A stretch of DNA of 22,333 bases from Didymodactylos carnosus (GCA_905250885.1 CAJNOQ010002861.1:1-22333), one strand, 5' to 3'; positions 9,701-19,538 are shown, counted from the first letter of the stretch. The notes: generated by a model from the letters alone, not told the origin. Numbers and translations: made by a program.

Positions 9701-12700
9701 TTATACCTTTTTTCTTTATATTTCTAAGAGCAGTCGATCTTATTTTCAAAAAGATACGCTCTAAATTTTCTACTAAAAGTCTGATGAGGTTTAATACAAA
9801 ATGCAAAATGAGAAAATTTTATATAATACTGAAACGATTCAAAAAATGGACCACTGTGAAACGTACTTGTCATTAATTAAAAATGTTTTTTAATGCTTAA
9901 ACAGGTATCGAAGATGCTTCAGACTAAGTTTACAGTCAAGTGTCTGTATTTTGTCCAAATCTCGTTTTACGGTACACATGGCAGATACCATTCTCCTGTT
10001 ACTATTTGCCACACATTGAAACTGACGTTCTTTTTTTTCTCTACGTAATCTGTTGGATCCGATAATGGTAGCGCTGTGCATTCTGCAACGGCATGCTCTG
10101 CAAAGGTATACAATGCTAAATAGAATGATTGATAAGATTTTTGCGTACATCAACAGGCAATGCCGGCTTCATCTCATTGAATGAAATAAGAGTAAAAAAA
10201 TCAGCTTCATTTTTGTCTATTTTGAATCTTCTTAGTATAGTATTCGTATAATTTTGTAGTTTTACAGTTTGCATTGAACCATTCATTATACTTTTTTTTA
10301 ATGAATTGTGATACGTATCTTTTAAAAAACAAGACTGACTTCTCGAGGAAATGAAAAAAAATTTATTATAGTTAAAATACAAAGTGACCACTTTTCTCTA
10401 AGGTTCTCATTTTAGTTATGCTTTAGGTATAGAAAAAAAAAAATTGAATTCAGTTTCGATGAGCACAATTAGTAGACTTATTTTTACTGTGATAAAAAAG
10501 TTTCTTATTCAAAATATACAATAGAATTGATTTTTCTACTAATAAATCTTTCATGTCAACTTTTAGAATGTCCGTATTATCAGCACCGAAGTCAACCACA
10601 TTTTCTCATTCTGCTAGAACATTTCAACAATTACCGTCTGAAAAACGAACACCATTAACAGTGTCGATACCAAAATGTTTTAATGTTACATTTGCTATAC
10701 AACATGGTTATTTTCGATGTGTAAGATATTTATTAGAATTAGGATATGATCCAAATGAACGAGATAGTAATCTTCGAACAACATTAATTCTATGTGCTTA
10801 CATTGAAAATGCTAAATGGCGTTTGTCATTAGCTCAAAATTTACTAGAGAAAGGTGCCCGAATTGCATTAGATGATCATGCAAGACGAAACAGGTAGTTT
10901 TGTCTCATCAATGACTAAATTGTAGTATGGAAGAAAAGGAACATATATATTTTTTTAGTTTGCATCATGCATGTGCATTACAACGAGAAGAATTGGTCAA
11001 ACTATATTTAACATGTTTAGATTTTAATATTGAAGCAAAAGATTGTGAAGGATGTACATGTCTACATTATGCGGCAATTACAGGCAATTGTCAAATAGCT
11101 GAGATGTTAGTTGACGCTGCCGAAAGAAAAGGAATAAAATTAGATCAATATATAAATAAAGAAGGTTGTTCAGCCGCTGTACTAGCACTAAAATATGGAC
11201 ATATTGATTGTGCTAATACTATTACACATCGTGATTCAGATGAATTTTTTGTTGTTCCACGTCCATTAAGTATTTTTGAATTGCCCGTACAAAATGATAA
11301 AAAAGATTCAAAAACAATAAATTCATCTAAACAACGACGAAAATCTAATATACATCCGACAACTTTGTCTTTTGGATTATTAAAAATAATCTTTAATGAT
11401 TTTGATACTAATTATTCAACACGTTTACATGATATGGTAGAAGAAAATCGTTTAGCTGATAACAATCGTCAAAAGAAAAAATTAATTAAAAATCAACTTC
11501 GTCATGATTCAAATACAATTACATTAGATAGTAAAGGATATACAACTGAATTTCTTAGACTAAAAACATCATCATGTAAATCAATTAATGAACATGCTAG
11601 CACTGAAGCGCTTGTTAATCAAGAACGAAAAACAAATTCATGTGAAGATGATCAACAACCACAACAATCAAATGGTGAACGTTTAAGTCCACGTCTTCAA
11701 TTGATGTTACAACAACATCCTCATCTAGGAAGAAAATCAAATATAAATGAAGATGAAACAATATCGAGCGCCATTAGTATGATACTACAGGACAAAAATG
11801 AACCATTAAATAATTCAAAAACTAACAATAGACCAAAAACAGCAAAAATAGATGTTCTAGTAACAAAAGTAGAGTTGCAAAAACAACCATCAGCGAAGAA
11901 GGTGGAAACATCTTCGGATAATTATTTGTAAGTAGACTTTTCGTCCAAATCAATTATGTGATTATTTCAAACCACTTAGAATTGAAACTATACCTACATG
12001 ATCCTTCGATATGTTTTTTGTTTCAAACATCTATTATTGATAATTTTAGGTCTGAGCTAATTCCTGCTGGAACAGCAATAAGTATGTATCACCGATTTCA
12101 CTATAATAGAATTGCTATATCTTTTGAATAGAATTTGAATATAATTGAAATGAATAGAATTTGCTATATCTTTTTCTTGTCTAATTTCACAATCACTAGG
12201 TAGTTTTCAAACAATCAATAGTGGAAAAATGTTGGGGAATAAGCATAATAATTCTCAAGCAAGTGTAAATACGTTCAAACCTTTTTCAACTACGGAAACG
12301 ACGGATTTTGCTGAATTGCAGCCATCATCAAATTCATTCGTTACAACATCAATGAAAAGTATGTTTTCCGAACAGCGTTCCCAAAAACCATCATCAATAG
12401 TCCAAATTAAAAATCTAGATCAACCATCGCGATTAAATTCAGCAAAACCACTACCGATTTCCATTCAAGAAAAGCATACGATGAGAATACCTTCATCTCT
12501 AAAACGACGATCACCATCGAATTATGATAAATCAAAATCACCAACATCAAACAATATTATATTACAGATGGCACAACAAGACAGAACGCATAAATATACT
12601 GAACGTGTTCGATCGGCGCCATTAGTGGCACATAAACAGATACCTTTTCATAACAACCTCTCGTCAGATAAAACCTATTCTCAAATGCTCTACGCTGGAC

Positions 12701-13221
12701 GACCTATTTCGGCCGTATTACATACAAGTGCAACGAGAACACCAACACCATTGGATAATTGTACAATACGTGAAGCAAAACCGAATACACTCTACAATAA
12801 TCCCGAAGAATTATTCGGTTTAAATCCAAAAGATTTGTTTGGCACACATATTCAACCAGTTATTGTCTCTAAAACCACACCAAAAGATTCAGATAGCGAA
12901 AGAAATCGAATGAAAAGAAACTTTCATAAACAACAGCATCTCTGGAAACAAGATATTGACAAAATAATCGATTTGTACAACATTCATCACAGTTCAACTT
13001 ACCGACCGACCGTTCTATTTGTACCTAAACCGACAGCAGATAATGAACCAAAATCAGGTTTGTTATCAACTAGACGTAATAGTATCATGGGAAGCACAAC
13101 AAAAAAACTATTACAACGAAATCCACCACGTTCAAAAATTAGTACTCTAGCACAGTTGAATTTGACACGTAGAAGTTCTGTTGTTAATAGACCACCAACA
13201 ATTAAAGTCGTTAAAGCGTGA
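6727..13221 (+). CDS. Ankyrin-repeat protein with long disordered basic tail (6 exons, possibly more)
   Basis: Exons: 6727-6761, 8458-8528, 10584-10893, 10959-11927, 12050-12081, 12200-13221. Phases chain throughout (AG|T, G|CA, AG|T, TT|G, A|GT), giving 812 residues. The start ATG at 6727 has a strong context (AAAATGG). Residues about 67-230 form degenerate ankyrin repeats, with motifs such as YLLELGYDPNERD, SLHHACALQREELVKLYL, CLHYAAITGNCQIAEMLV and AVLALKYGHIDCA. The rest is low-complexity, rich in Ser, Thr, Asn, Gln, Lys and Arg, with basic phosphosite-like motifs TRRNSIM and TRRSSVV. No catalytic or membrane segment is seen. Such proteins are usually adaptors; the partner is unknown and I do not recognise the subfamily. 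The final TGA lies inside a donor-like GTGAGT (13218-13223); splicing from 13217 to 15594 would keep the frame and extend the protein to 977 residues. Exons 3, 4 and 6 are secure. Exons 1 and 2 rest on phase and composition. Confidence 0.8.
6762..8457 (+). other. Proposed intron 1 of the ankyrin gene (1.7 kb)
   Basis: Runs from donor GTAAGA at 6762 to acceptor ATAG at 8454-8457. It holds a (GT)n run at about 6977-6995, a purine-rich A/GA tract at about 7990-8027, and an 8-bp-stem hairpin at 7154-7174 (AAGGCGTT / AACGCCTT, 5-nt loop). A less AT-rich patch at about 7150-7660 contains a small antisense ORF, listed separately. Nothing else is recognisable. Confidence 0.5.
7173..7355 (-). CDS. Small hypothetical ORF, antisense within proposed intron (60 aa)
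   Basis: An ATG at 7355 with A at -3 opens 60 codons to a TAA whose bases fall in the right arm of the 7154-7174 hairpin. The protein is charged (it starts MTTVPDAEAKVELKS, then many Arg and Lys) with no signal, membrane segment or familiar motif. The surrounding patch is less AT-rich than its flanks, which is the main reason to list it. It could equally be a chance ORF or a fragment of a mobile element. No homologue is recognised. Confidence 0.2.
   Translation of the reverse strand: MTTVPDAEAKVELKSFSLIQLAKNSRFEPFFNRILRRQKYLSSICLQRTSWRERADLKYL
8529..10583 (+). other. Proposed intron 2 of the ankyrin gene (2.1 kb)
   Basis: Runs from donor GTAAGT at 8529 to acceptor TTATCAG ending at 10583. 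It contains a (TA)n run at about 9168-9191 and many A/T runs. At about 9890-10390 both strands carry moderately long open frames in a less AT-rich patch, but no consistent exon could be built. No transposon ends were found. Confidence 0.5.
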
Positions 13222-13510
13222 GTCTTCTGAACACGTATGTGGAAGAATGTACAAATTTTTTTTCTTAAAAATATTATAGTTTGTCATTAAGGTGAATCGT
13301 TTACCGATAGTTGGCTACACGCTGTTTGTTCAGTTTTAAGTCGTAATTTATAGAAAAACAAACAAAGCTTACTTTTCCAATTCATGATATTGACTTAAGA
13401 GTCATTTCAGATAACGTACGACCAAAAGTGCTTAATCATCTGTGCTAGAATTCTTGCTAGATAGAGTACTTCTCTTTAGAGATGATAACGAAATGACAAC
13501 TCCTACAACT

Positions 13511-14137
13511 ATCTCTGTTCGAATACAGCAGTCAAAACAGAAATTCGATGAACTTCGGAGGTCAGTCTAATTAAAGAAAGCCAAATATGAGACTTTCAAT
13601 CATATTTTCCGACATAGTATCTGTAAAAGTATCTCTCGCAAAACTTTCAAGACCATAAGTGGTGTTGTTGCTGAGAATACTACAACATTCGAATGCGCAT
13701 TCTAATGTGTTATCATGGATTTTTTCTTCTTCTTCTTTCGGTCTTTTTGGTTATTTTGAATTTTTCAAATTTCTTCTTTCGTTCTGCATGGATTTTTATA
13801 TATATACACTACTTCTTTTCTTTTTGTCATTCATTCTTGAAATGATCTAAATTTGGATCGAAAGCTCGAGTGTTTAAATAAATTCAGAAGAATTTTATTA
13901 AAATGTTTTTCATAGCAATATTATACTTTATATTTAGAACTTTAATACTGACTTCCATCGTGTTAAAATAAGTCACAATAATCATCAATAGCACTATTTT
14001 TAGCTCTATTTTCAAATGATACTTTTACAGATGCTTTGTCTGAAAACATGATCGAAAGTCTCAAGTTTGGCTTTGTTTAATTAGACTGACTGTAAAGTTG
14101 ATCAAATTCTGATTTCACTACTGTATCCGAATAGAGG
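13511..14137. repeat. Long imperfect inverted repeat (foldback element), about 120-bp arms
   Basis: The left arm at about 13511-13633 is the reverse complement, with scattered mismatches, of the right arm at about 14028-14137. Matching anchors are GTCAGTCTAATTAAA (13561 on) with TTTAATTAGACTGAC (14076-14090), and ATCTGTAAAAGTATC (13619-13633) with GATACTTTTACAGAT (14019-14033 or close by). The arms enclose about 390 bp of AT-rich sequence with no transposase. No clean terminal motif or target duplication was found, so the class is unknown. Confidence 0.75.
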
Positions 14138-14276
14138 TAACGCCATTTTATAGTACATAATAAAGGCTGAAAGGGATTCGATTCAAGTTTTTACATATTT
14201 ATTTAAGATAAAAAAATTTTTTTGAACCTAGAAATCATGATAAAACCCAACGGTAAAGCAGTAAGAAGAAGATACG

Positions 14277-14327
14277 ATAGGATGAAGTAAACACAGCAGT
14301 TCTTTACTTCATCCTATGAGGAGTCAT
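14277..14327. repeat. Perfect 15-bp inverted repeat (stem-loop)
   Basis: ATAGGATGAAGTAAA at 14277-14291 is the exact reverse complement of TTTACTTCATCCTAT at 14313-14327, with a 21-nt loop. The role is unknown. It does not resemble a terminator and may be a transposon remnant. Confidence 0.7.
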
Positions 14328-14444
14328 GAAGTTAAAACGTGAAATCGACAATAACATTATTTTCTTTGGATGTTTTTTCTGTTTTGTTTTAGTAGATGTG
14401 TATAAGAGATAAAATTAATGTCACATAAATCATTTTCATACAAT

Positions 14445-14511
14445 AACATCCTTATTTTCTTGAAAACAGTATTTTACTGTGGATATGATACATGCGACAA
14501 ATAAGGATGTT
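14445..14511. repeat. 13-bp inverted repeat with nested hairpin
   Basis: AACATCCTTATTT (14445-14457) pairs exactly with AAATAAGGATGTT (14499-14511). The similarity continues imperfectly outward (ATACAAT on the left, GTATAAC on the right). Inside is a second hairpin, ACAGTATTTTACTGT (14466-14480). It may be a very small or internally deleted MITE. Confidence 0.65.
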
Positions 14512-14980
14512 GTATAACAAGTAGAAAATTTTTTATGCAATCGATCCTAAAGCGATCCGATCTGAGAGTTTTTCGGATAAACTTGATCCAAGAATTTTGT
14601 AATTTATCAATTCAAAAATTCCAAAAAAACTCAGTGAACTGTATGTTACCTGAAATGACTTTTAAGCAAAGAACATTCACTATAATTACTTGCCTTAAAT
14701 TGAACAGATGTTTGTCCTTAATTTTGAATAGTGGCGTCACAAGGCTTTTGAAGCAAGGGATTGACACCTGATTTGGAGTCAGGACTTAGGAAATCTGAAT
14801 AAAAATTAAACAGAAGAGGCACTTCTTAGTCGAAGTGCTCCCGATTTTAAGGTATACTAGAGCTAGAATGAGCTTTTTTCTGAAGCACACACATGAAGTG
14901 ACGATGGAAAGAATAAATAGAACGCAAAAGAAAGAAATACTTTTTAAAGTGTTACCTTCTTCAGGAAGTGAATATCGTTT

Positions 14981-15199
14981 ATCTAGAGCAGCGTTTCCCA
15001 AATGGGGTTTCATGGAACCAAAGGTTCCGCCAGAAAAAAATAAGAAGATAAAAATTAATTTCACCACGTAAAAAAAATTACGTAGTCTTAAATAATTTTT
15101 GTCAAATATTATGTCAAAATACTACTGGGGTTTCACAAAGTTTTAAATTTTATGAAAAGGTTCCATGGCTAAAATAAATTGGGAAACGCTGATCTAGAG
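14981..15199. mobile_element. hAT-type MITE with 8-bp target site duplication
   Basis: The element spans 14989-15191 (203 bp). It starts CAGCGTTTCCCAA and ends TTGGGAAACGCTG, 13-bp perfect terminal inverted repeats, with looser pairing further in (CATGGAACC / GGTTCCATG). It is flanked by ATCTAGAG at 14981-14988 and again at 15192-15199, a perfect 8-bp duplication. An 8-bp duplication with CAGnGTTTCCCAA-like ends is the hallmark of hAT elements. There is no transposase, so it is non-autonomous. Confidence 0.92.
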
Positions 15200-15582
15200 A
15201 ATAGCTAAAGAAACAGATTAAGAACGGTCTGAGGCAGTGAGCTATTGAATATATGCTGATAGAAAATTTAGAGTAACATCAAGATATGAAATGAAATTCA
15301 AAGAACAGACAATCAACTAATCTGACAAATAGTATTATCTGTGTATTTGAATAAAATATATTTCTTTTTTGCTCTTCTGTTTTCTATCAGTGCTTTGATA
15401 ACTTTGGACAAGCAAACAGCAAATATCTACAAATATTCTTTTTCTCTTTAATTTCTGTGTTATGGTATGATAATAAAGGTAATTGATAAACATTTACAAA
15501 GGTAGTAGGTTTATGGCAATAACAAGTAAAAAAGAATGAAAAGAAAAGGTTTTCTAGTAGAGAAACAGGCGTTATAAAATAA

Positions 15583-16158
15583 ATGATGAACAGGCAAACA
15601 CTGAACATTCCTCATGCTGGTAAGTAACAATTATTTTTCTGAACAAACAAGTGAAATCAATGGAATAGTTGTACATCTTTATTAGGCGACATCGGAACAT
15701 CTAATAGCGCCATGTTGCGGTCTAGTGATGGTGTAGTCACTCCCTCAGGTGGACGTTTACCATCCATCGATCGTGGTATCTATGAATCGCATGTATTTGA
15801 ACACAATCATACTTCTACTCCACATATGTATCAACCCAACGATCAGGAGTGTGTTCGTTTAGCTGGTAAAGACCGAAATCGTCAATTTCGTTATTTTTAT
15901 ACATCACATCCATCGGCAGTTCGAATCTATATACGTTATCGTGATTCTACTTCGACTAGCGAAACAGTACCATACCAAAGAAGGCTATCACAATTTTCTG
16001 ATAGAACAATTAAACCACAACTTCATCATTTATCTGTTAGTGAAAAATATAAAGACGAAGTTAGAAAAATGTATTATTATAAAGATCTGAAATGTTTTCT
16101 TCCATCAACATCATACGAATTCAATGGTATCAAAATTGTTGGCCACAAAATCGACTAA
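15583..16158 (+). CDS. Hypothetical protein, two exons; separate gene or 3' end of the ankyrin gene
   Basis: Exon 2 is 15686-16158. Exon 1 is either 15583-15619 (start ATGATG, with an in-frame TAA directly upstream at 15580) or 15594-15619 if spliced from 13217. Donor GCTG|GTAAGT at 15620 and acceptor TTATTAG ending at 15685 are good; the junction completes a Gly codon (G|GC). As a separate gene it encodes 169 residues. The protein is rich in Tyr, His, Arg and Ser with no membrane segment. Notable stretches are SIDRGIYESHVFEHN, RQFRYFYTSHPSAVRIYIRY and, near the end, KYKDEVRKMYYYKDLKC. I recognise no family. The aromatic/basic make-up and a CFAP97-like neighbour would fit a ciliary structural protein, but that is speculation. 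The stop at 16156 is 70 nt from the end of the convergent gene. Confidence 0.75.
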
Positions 16159-16228
16159 TATAAAACATAATTTATTGAAAAATTGACTTTATTATTACAA
16201 CTAATATTCATTTTTTATAAGCGATTTT
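16159..16228. terminator. Shared 3' spacer of two convergent genes with poly(A) signals
   Basis: Only 70 nt separate the two stop codons. On the minus strand, AATAAA occurs at 16188-16193 and 16171-16176, 36 to 58 nt past the stop of the CFAP97-like gene. On the plus strand the best candidate is ATTAAA at 16235-16240, inside the other gene's last codons, so the two 3' UTRs probably overlap. Confidence 0.55.
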
Positions 16229-16900
16229 TTAAAAATTAAATGAAGATTTTGATCGTTCATTTCTCTGTTTCCAATTACATGTGTTCTCCTGTTGACCATT
16301 GTTTGTTTTTCGTACCGTTGTTATAAATCTGTCAATATTTTCGGGATAGTGACATGTTTTTTTCATAATTTCCATATGTTTTTTCCAATCTCTATCTTGT
16401 TCACGTTTATTTGTTATATGGGCTTGAGTATTCATTAGACGTTTTGAGAGTAATAAATTTTCATATTCAATTTTTTGATGATCAAATCGACGTTGTTGTA
16501 AACGTTTTGACATAAAAGTATCTAATTGTTTTTGATATTTGAGATTATGATCATCAACTAGTGTCCGACAACTTGCTTTGAGTAAACGTTCGAATATTTG
16601 ACGATTTTGCTGTTCAATGTCATTATAATATGATTTTCGTGTTGCTGCGCTTCTCAGACGATTTCGTTCAAGTTCTACCATATGACGATCAGATAAACAT
16701 GTCATTGACGATAATAGACGAGATGTGTGTGCCGAGAAGGGAGAAGAAGAGATCGTAGAGGACTTGGACGGTTTTATGTTATGTTGAGAACGTAAACGAT
16801 TTAAATCAGCTAAATATTTTATATATTCTTGTTCGTGTATCTCACGTTGTTGACGATCATTACGTTTATAAATCAATGGATCATGTATAGCAAACGGCAT
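16229..16900 (-). CDS. CFAP97 domain (Hemingway/KIAA1430-like) ciliary protein, intronless
   Basis: A single-exon ORF of 223 residues. The ATG at 16900 is preceded by an in-frame TAG six codons upstream (TAG TAC ACT GAC AAT ATG), which fixes the start unless there is an upstream intron. Residues about 95-170 match the family layout as I know it from CFAP97D1. There is a first IE..N helix (NDIEQQNRQIFERLLKA), a linker, then an Arg/Gln-rich helix running into KIEYENLLLSKRLMN, like the KIEYENxxLxxK and MENQGILKRL segments of CFAP97D1. After that comes REQDRDWKKHMEIMKK. The protein is almost wholly helical and charged, with no signal peptide or membrane segment. Family members act in cilia and sperm flagella (Drosophila Hemingway is needed for motile cilia). 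A poly(A) signal lies 36 nt downstream. Family assignment is from remembered motifs, not a search. Confidence 0.8.
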   Translation of the reverse strand: MPFAIHDPLIYKRNDRQQREIHEQEYIKYLADLNRLRSQHNIKPSKSSTISSSPFSAHTSRLLSSMTCLSDRHMVELERNRLRSAATRKSYYNDIEQQNRQIFERLLKASCRTLVDDHNLKYQKQLDTFMSKRLQQRRFDHQKIEYENLLLSKRLMNTQAHITNKREQDRDWKKHMEIMKKTCHYPENIDRFITTVRKTNNGQQENTCNWKQRNERSKSSFNF

Positions 16901-17828
16901 ATTGTCAGTGTACTAACAGAGCGCGATTGTGTTTACAAAGAAAAACATTTTAAATATAATTTGCAAATAGAGATCATAGTATATAATATCTGTCAACGGC
17001 AAGATTTTTCTCTCTCTAAACTTTGTTGCTTAAGATTCTTAAAATATTTTTTTCTCGATCTAGGAACTATTCAAACTTCAACAGTTTAAAGAAGGAAAAG
17101 AAGCAGTTGAACTTTTCATAACGTAAAATTTTCTTACCGTTTAATACAGGCATAAAAATTCTGATCGTTCTCACAAAGAGTAAAATTTAAAATCAACGAA
17201 GATGTGTTCTGTTGTGTGTATAAATCCTATTAAGATGTAGTTAGAAACAACAGAATAGAAAATTCTTTTATAAAAACTCTCGTTCATCGGCTTTAATGAA
17301 TATTAATTCAAAAATATACATTTTTTTCTTCCGGAGAATAAATTAGTATGAGAAAAATCGAAACATGCGATAAAATGTTTGACATAAATCAATGTTACCT
17401 GACATGTAATTAATGAAGATGACATTTTTAAAATCTCTAAACTTTTTCTATTACTAGTTTGTGATGAGAAGATGAAAAAGTCTTAGAAAATCAATAATTA
17501 ATTCGAACGAAAAGAATTTGAATGATTGAAGACTGAAAATAATTTTACATTATTTTCATCAAAACTCACATTATCTAAATTAGATCTTAAAATAGCTACT
17601 ATTCCTTCAATTTTTGGTAGCTGATTCAAATAATGTTACTAACCTACATCACACAAAAACATATAAGTACGTCAATCAATAATATCGGCACGATCAATTT
17701 CGTGCGATAAAACTTGATTAGGTCTGAATATGGCAGGTTGTCAATTAAACTCTCGTGAATATCAAGTGTTTTACATTTTTATTGTAAAATAAGACAAAAA
17801 ATACAAAATAGGAAATAAAATTAGAATA
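16901..17828. other. Non-coding region upstream of the CFAP97-like gene
   Basis: AT-rich, with no supportable gene. It should hold the promoter of the minus-strand gene ending at 16900; no TATA box is obvious. One notable structure is a perfect 10-bp-stem hairpin at 17534-17558 (TGAAAATAAT / ATTATTTTCA, 5-nt loop). Confidence 0.5.
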
Positions 17829-18609
17829 TACTCTAAAAAAAATGTGTTTGTCGTGTTTTCAAAGAACTAGTTGAAGATCTCATTTAAGTTCTTTGAAATA
17901 TGAAGAACTTGATTTTTATTTTTCAAAAAAAAAATGATTTTTTCATTCATTTCAGTTTTTAGGCTCATTTTAGTCCTTCAGAAATTTTGTTTTTCAAGGT
18001 TTGTAAAACACAATATTTCTATTAAGTTCTTTAAAGATCTCGAAGTTTAAAAAGAAAAAGAAAATCACATATGTCGGTTATCGCTTTTGTTTTGCAATTC
18101 CTGATACATATATAAGAGACATGATTTTTTTCTTACAAAAACTTAAACTTATTCTTACAAATATCTCTTTATATGACAACAACGTGCACACTTCGAGAAT
18201 ATATTTGTTTTTGACAAAAGAGTTCTAAAATTCGACTCGAACCCTACGAGTCGAGTACATACGGTGTCTGAAACCTGATTCGATCTGGATGGAATCAGAT
18301 TCCAAATGTCTACTTCGGCAGCTGATCTCAGGTATAGTATTGAAAGTTGGCTGGCGACAAGAAAGGAATAAGATTCAGTTTTTGGAAAAAGCGATGAACA
18401 GAAATGTGTTTTTCCACCTGATATTTTCTGGAAAACAAATGTCCCAAATAGAGATCCGAAAAAATGAAAAACTCAATTTTTATTCTTCCGAGAAATAAAA
18501 AAATCAGTTTTGCAAATTTTCAGAAAACTCACATCAAATCCCTATTTGGGGATGAAAACTCAAATGAAAAACACAGTTTCAGTTTTCTGAAGGTGATTTT
18601 TAGAGTGTA
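17829..18609. mobile_element. Degenerate foldback DNA element, relative of the 20981-21288 element
   Basis: The left end reads TATACTCTAAAAAAAATGTG (17829 region) and the right end ATTTTTAGAGTGTA, so the ends are inverted (TAyACTCTAAAAA). Inside are inverted segments such as TCAAAGAACT / AGTTCTTTGA near 17860-17905, and CCCAAATAGAGAT (18443 on) facing ATCCCTATTTGGG-like sequence near 18538-18551. The motif TGTCCCAAATAGAGA also occurs in the 20981-21288 element. No transposase. It may be a composite of two nested copies. Confidence 0.6.
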
Positions 18610-19538
18610 CAGTGGAGTTTAGTTTCTTCAAATTTTTGCAATAACTTTTTAATCTTCAGAACTTCCGAAATTTATACTCAACTATCATTGATTAATGATT
18701 TAGCTTTTAAAAAATTATAATTTACTAGTCTCACTCAACTTCTATGAAATTTAAATGTCCTCGGGGCACCAAAGCAGACATGTTGTGTTCACCGATTCAA
18801 TTCGAAATACAGTGGAAAACAATTGTTCACCATAAAACAGCAGTGAACAGTAGATTTTCTAGAGAAGAAGGATCAATAGGTGATTATTAGTCTATTAGTT
18901 ATATATGCTGATATTGGTATGTACATTTTTTCATAATACGCAATACTAATGTGTGATCGGTAAGACGCAATAATTCTCATGTCATCACATTTTCGCAACG
19001 TCTTATGAGGTCAACAAAGAAATGATTTGTTTCATGTATATGTGGCATAGTTCTAATTTAATTTACAAAAGACATGAAAACAGTATGATCTGCTAATATT
19101 TGCGACAACATAAAAGTATCAGACAGTGAGGATATACGATTTTTACATATATCTATAGATTCTAAGCTATAGCTTAGGTTTTTTTCCGCAATAGAAAGAT
19201 TCTTAGTTCGATTAAGATGTTATTGCACTTTGCCAGTGTCTGTTAAAGCATACAAAACTAACCAAACTAGACAGCTAGATGAAACAGATTCTGTCTTCCT
19301 TTTACGCATTGAAATTTTCTCAACTTTTTGTTTTTTTAGAGCGTTTAAGATGCTAAATGAAAAACAAGTTTTTCTCACCGTACCTCGACATTCTGCGCAA
19401 GAATCTGTGTGAATGGCAATTTCTTATAAAGAAAAAAGAGACAATCGGTTTCCTTTTGCTTTGGTCATGCGTCTCTACTATCAGGTGTAAAGATCAACGT
19501 TTAGAAAAGTAACATATATTCTTCACTATAGAGTACTT
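18610..19538. other. Intergenic region without recognised genes
   Basis: No ORF with coding character. It contains a perfect 16-bp palindrome, CTAAGCTATAGCTTAG, at 19162-19177. Nothing else stands out. Confidence 0.5.

Larger units (their letters stand above)
13222..15582. other. Gap (intergenic or long intron) hosting several inverted-repeat elements
   Basis: No convincing coding sequence lies between the last ankyrin exon and the exon at 15583. An AATAAA is at about 13877, some 650 nt after the TGA. The region holds the foldback pair 13511-14137, two hairpins (14277-14327 and 14445-14511) and a hAT MITE (14981-15199). If 13217 splices to 15594 this is all intron; otherwise it is the 3' region of one gene and the promoter of the next. 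Confidence 0.6.

Noticed and set aside
10553..10583. Ankyrin protein starting at ATG 10553 or 10568
   Set aside because: ATG 10553 has a poor context and both lie in a pyrimidine-rich tract leading to the acceptor at 10583, which is in phase with an upstream exon. Kept only as an alternative start.
14786..15071. Overlapping ORFs on both strands around 14786-15071
   Set aside because: They run into the hAT MITE and lack coding character.
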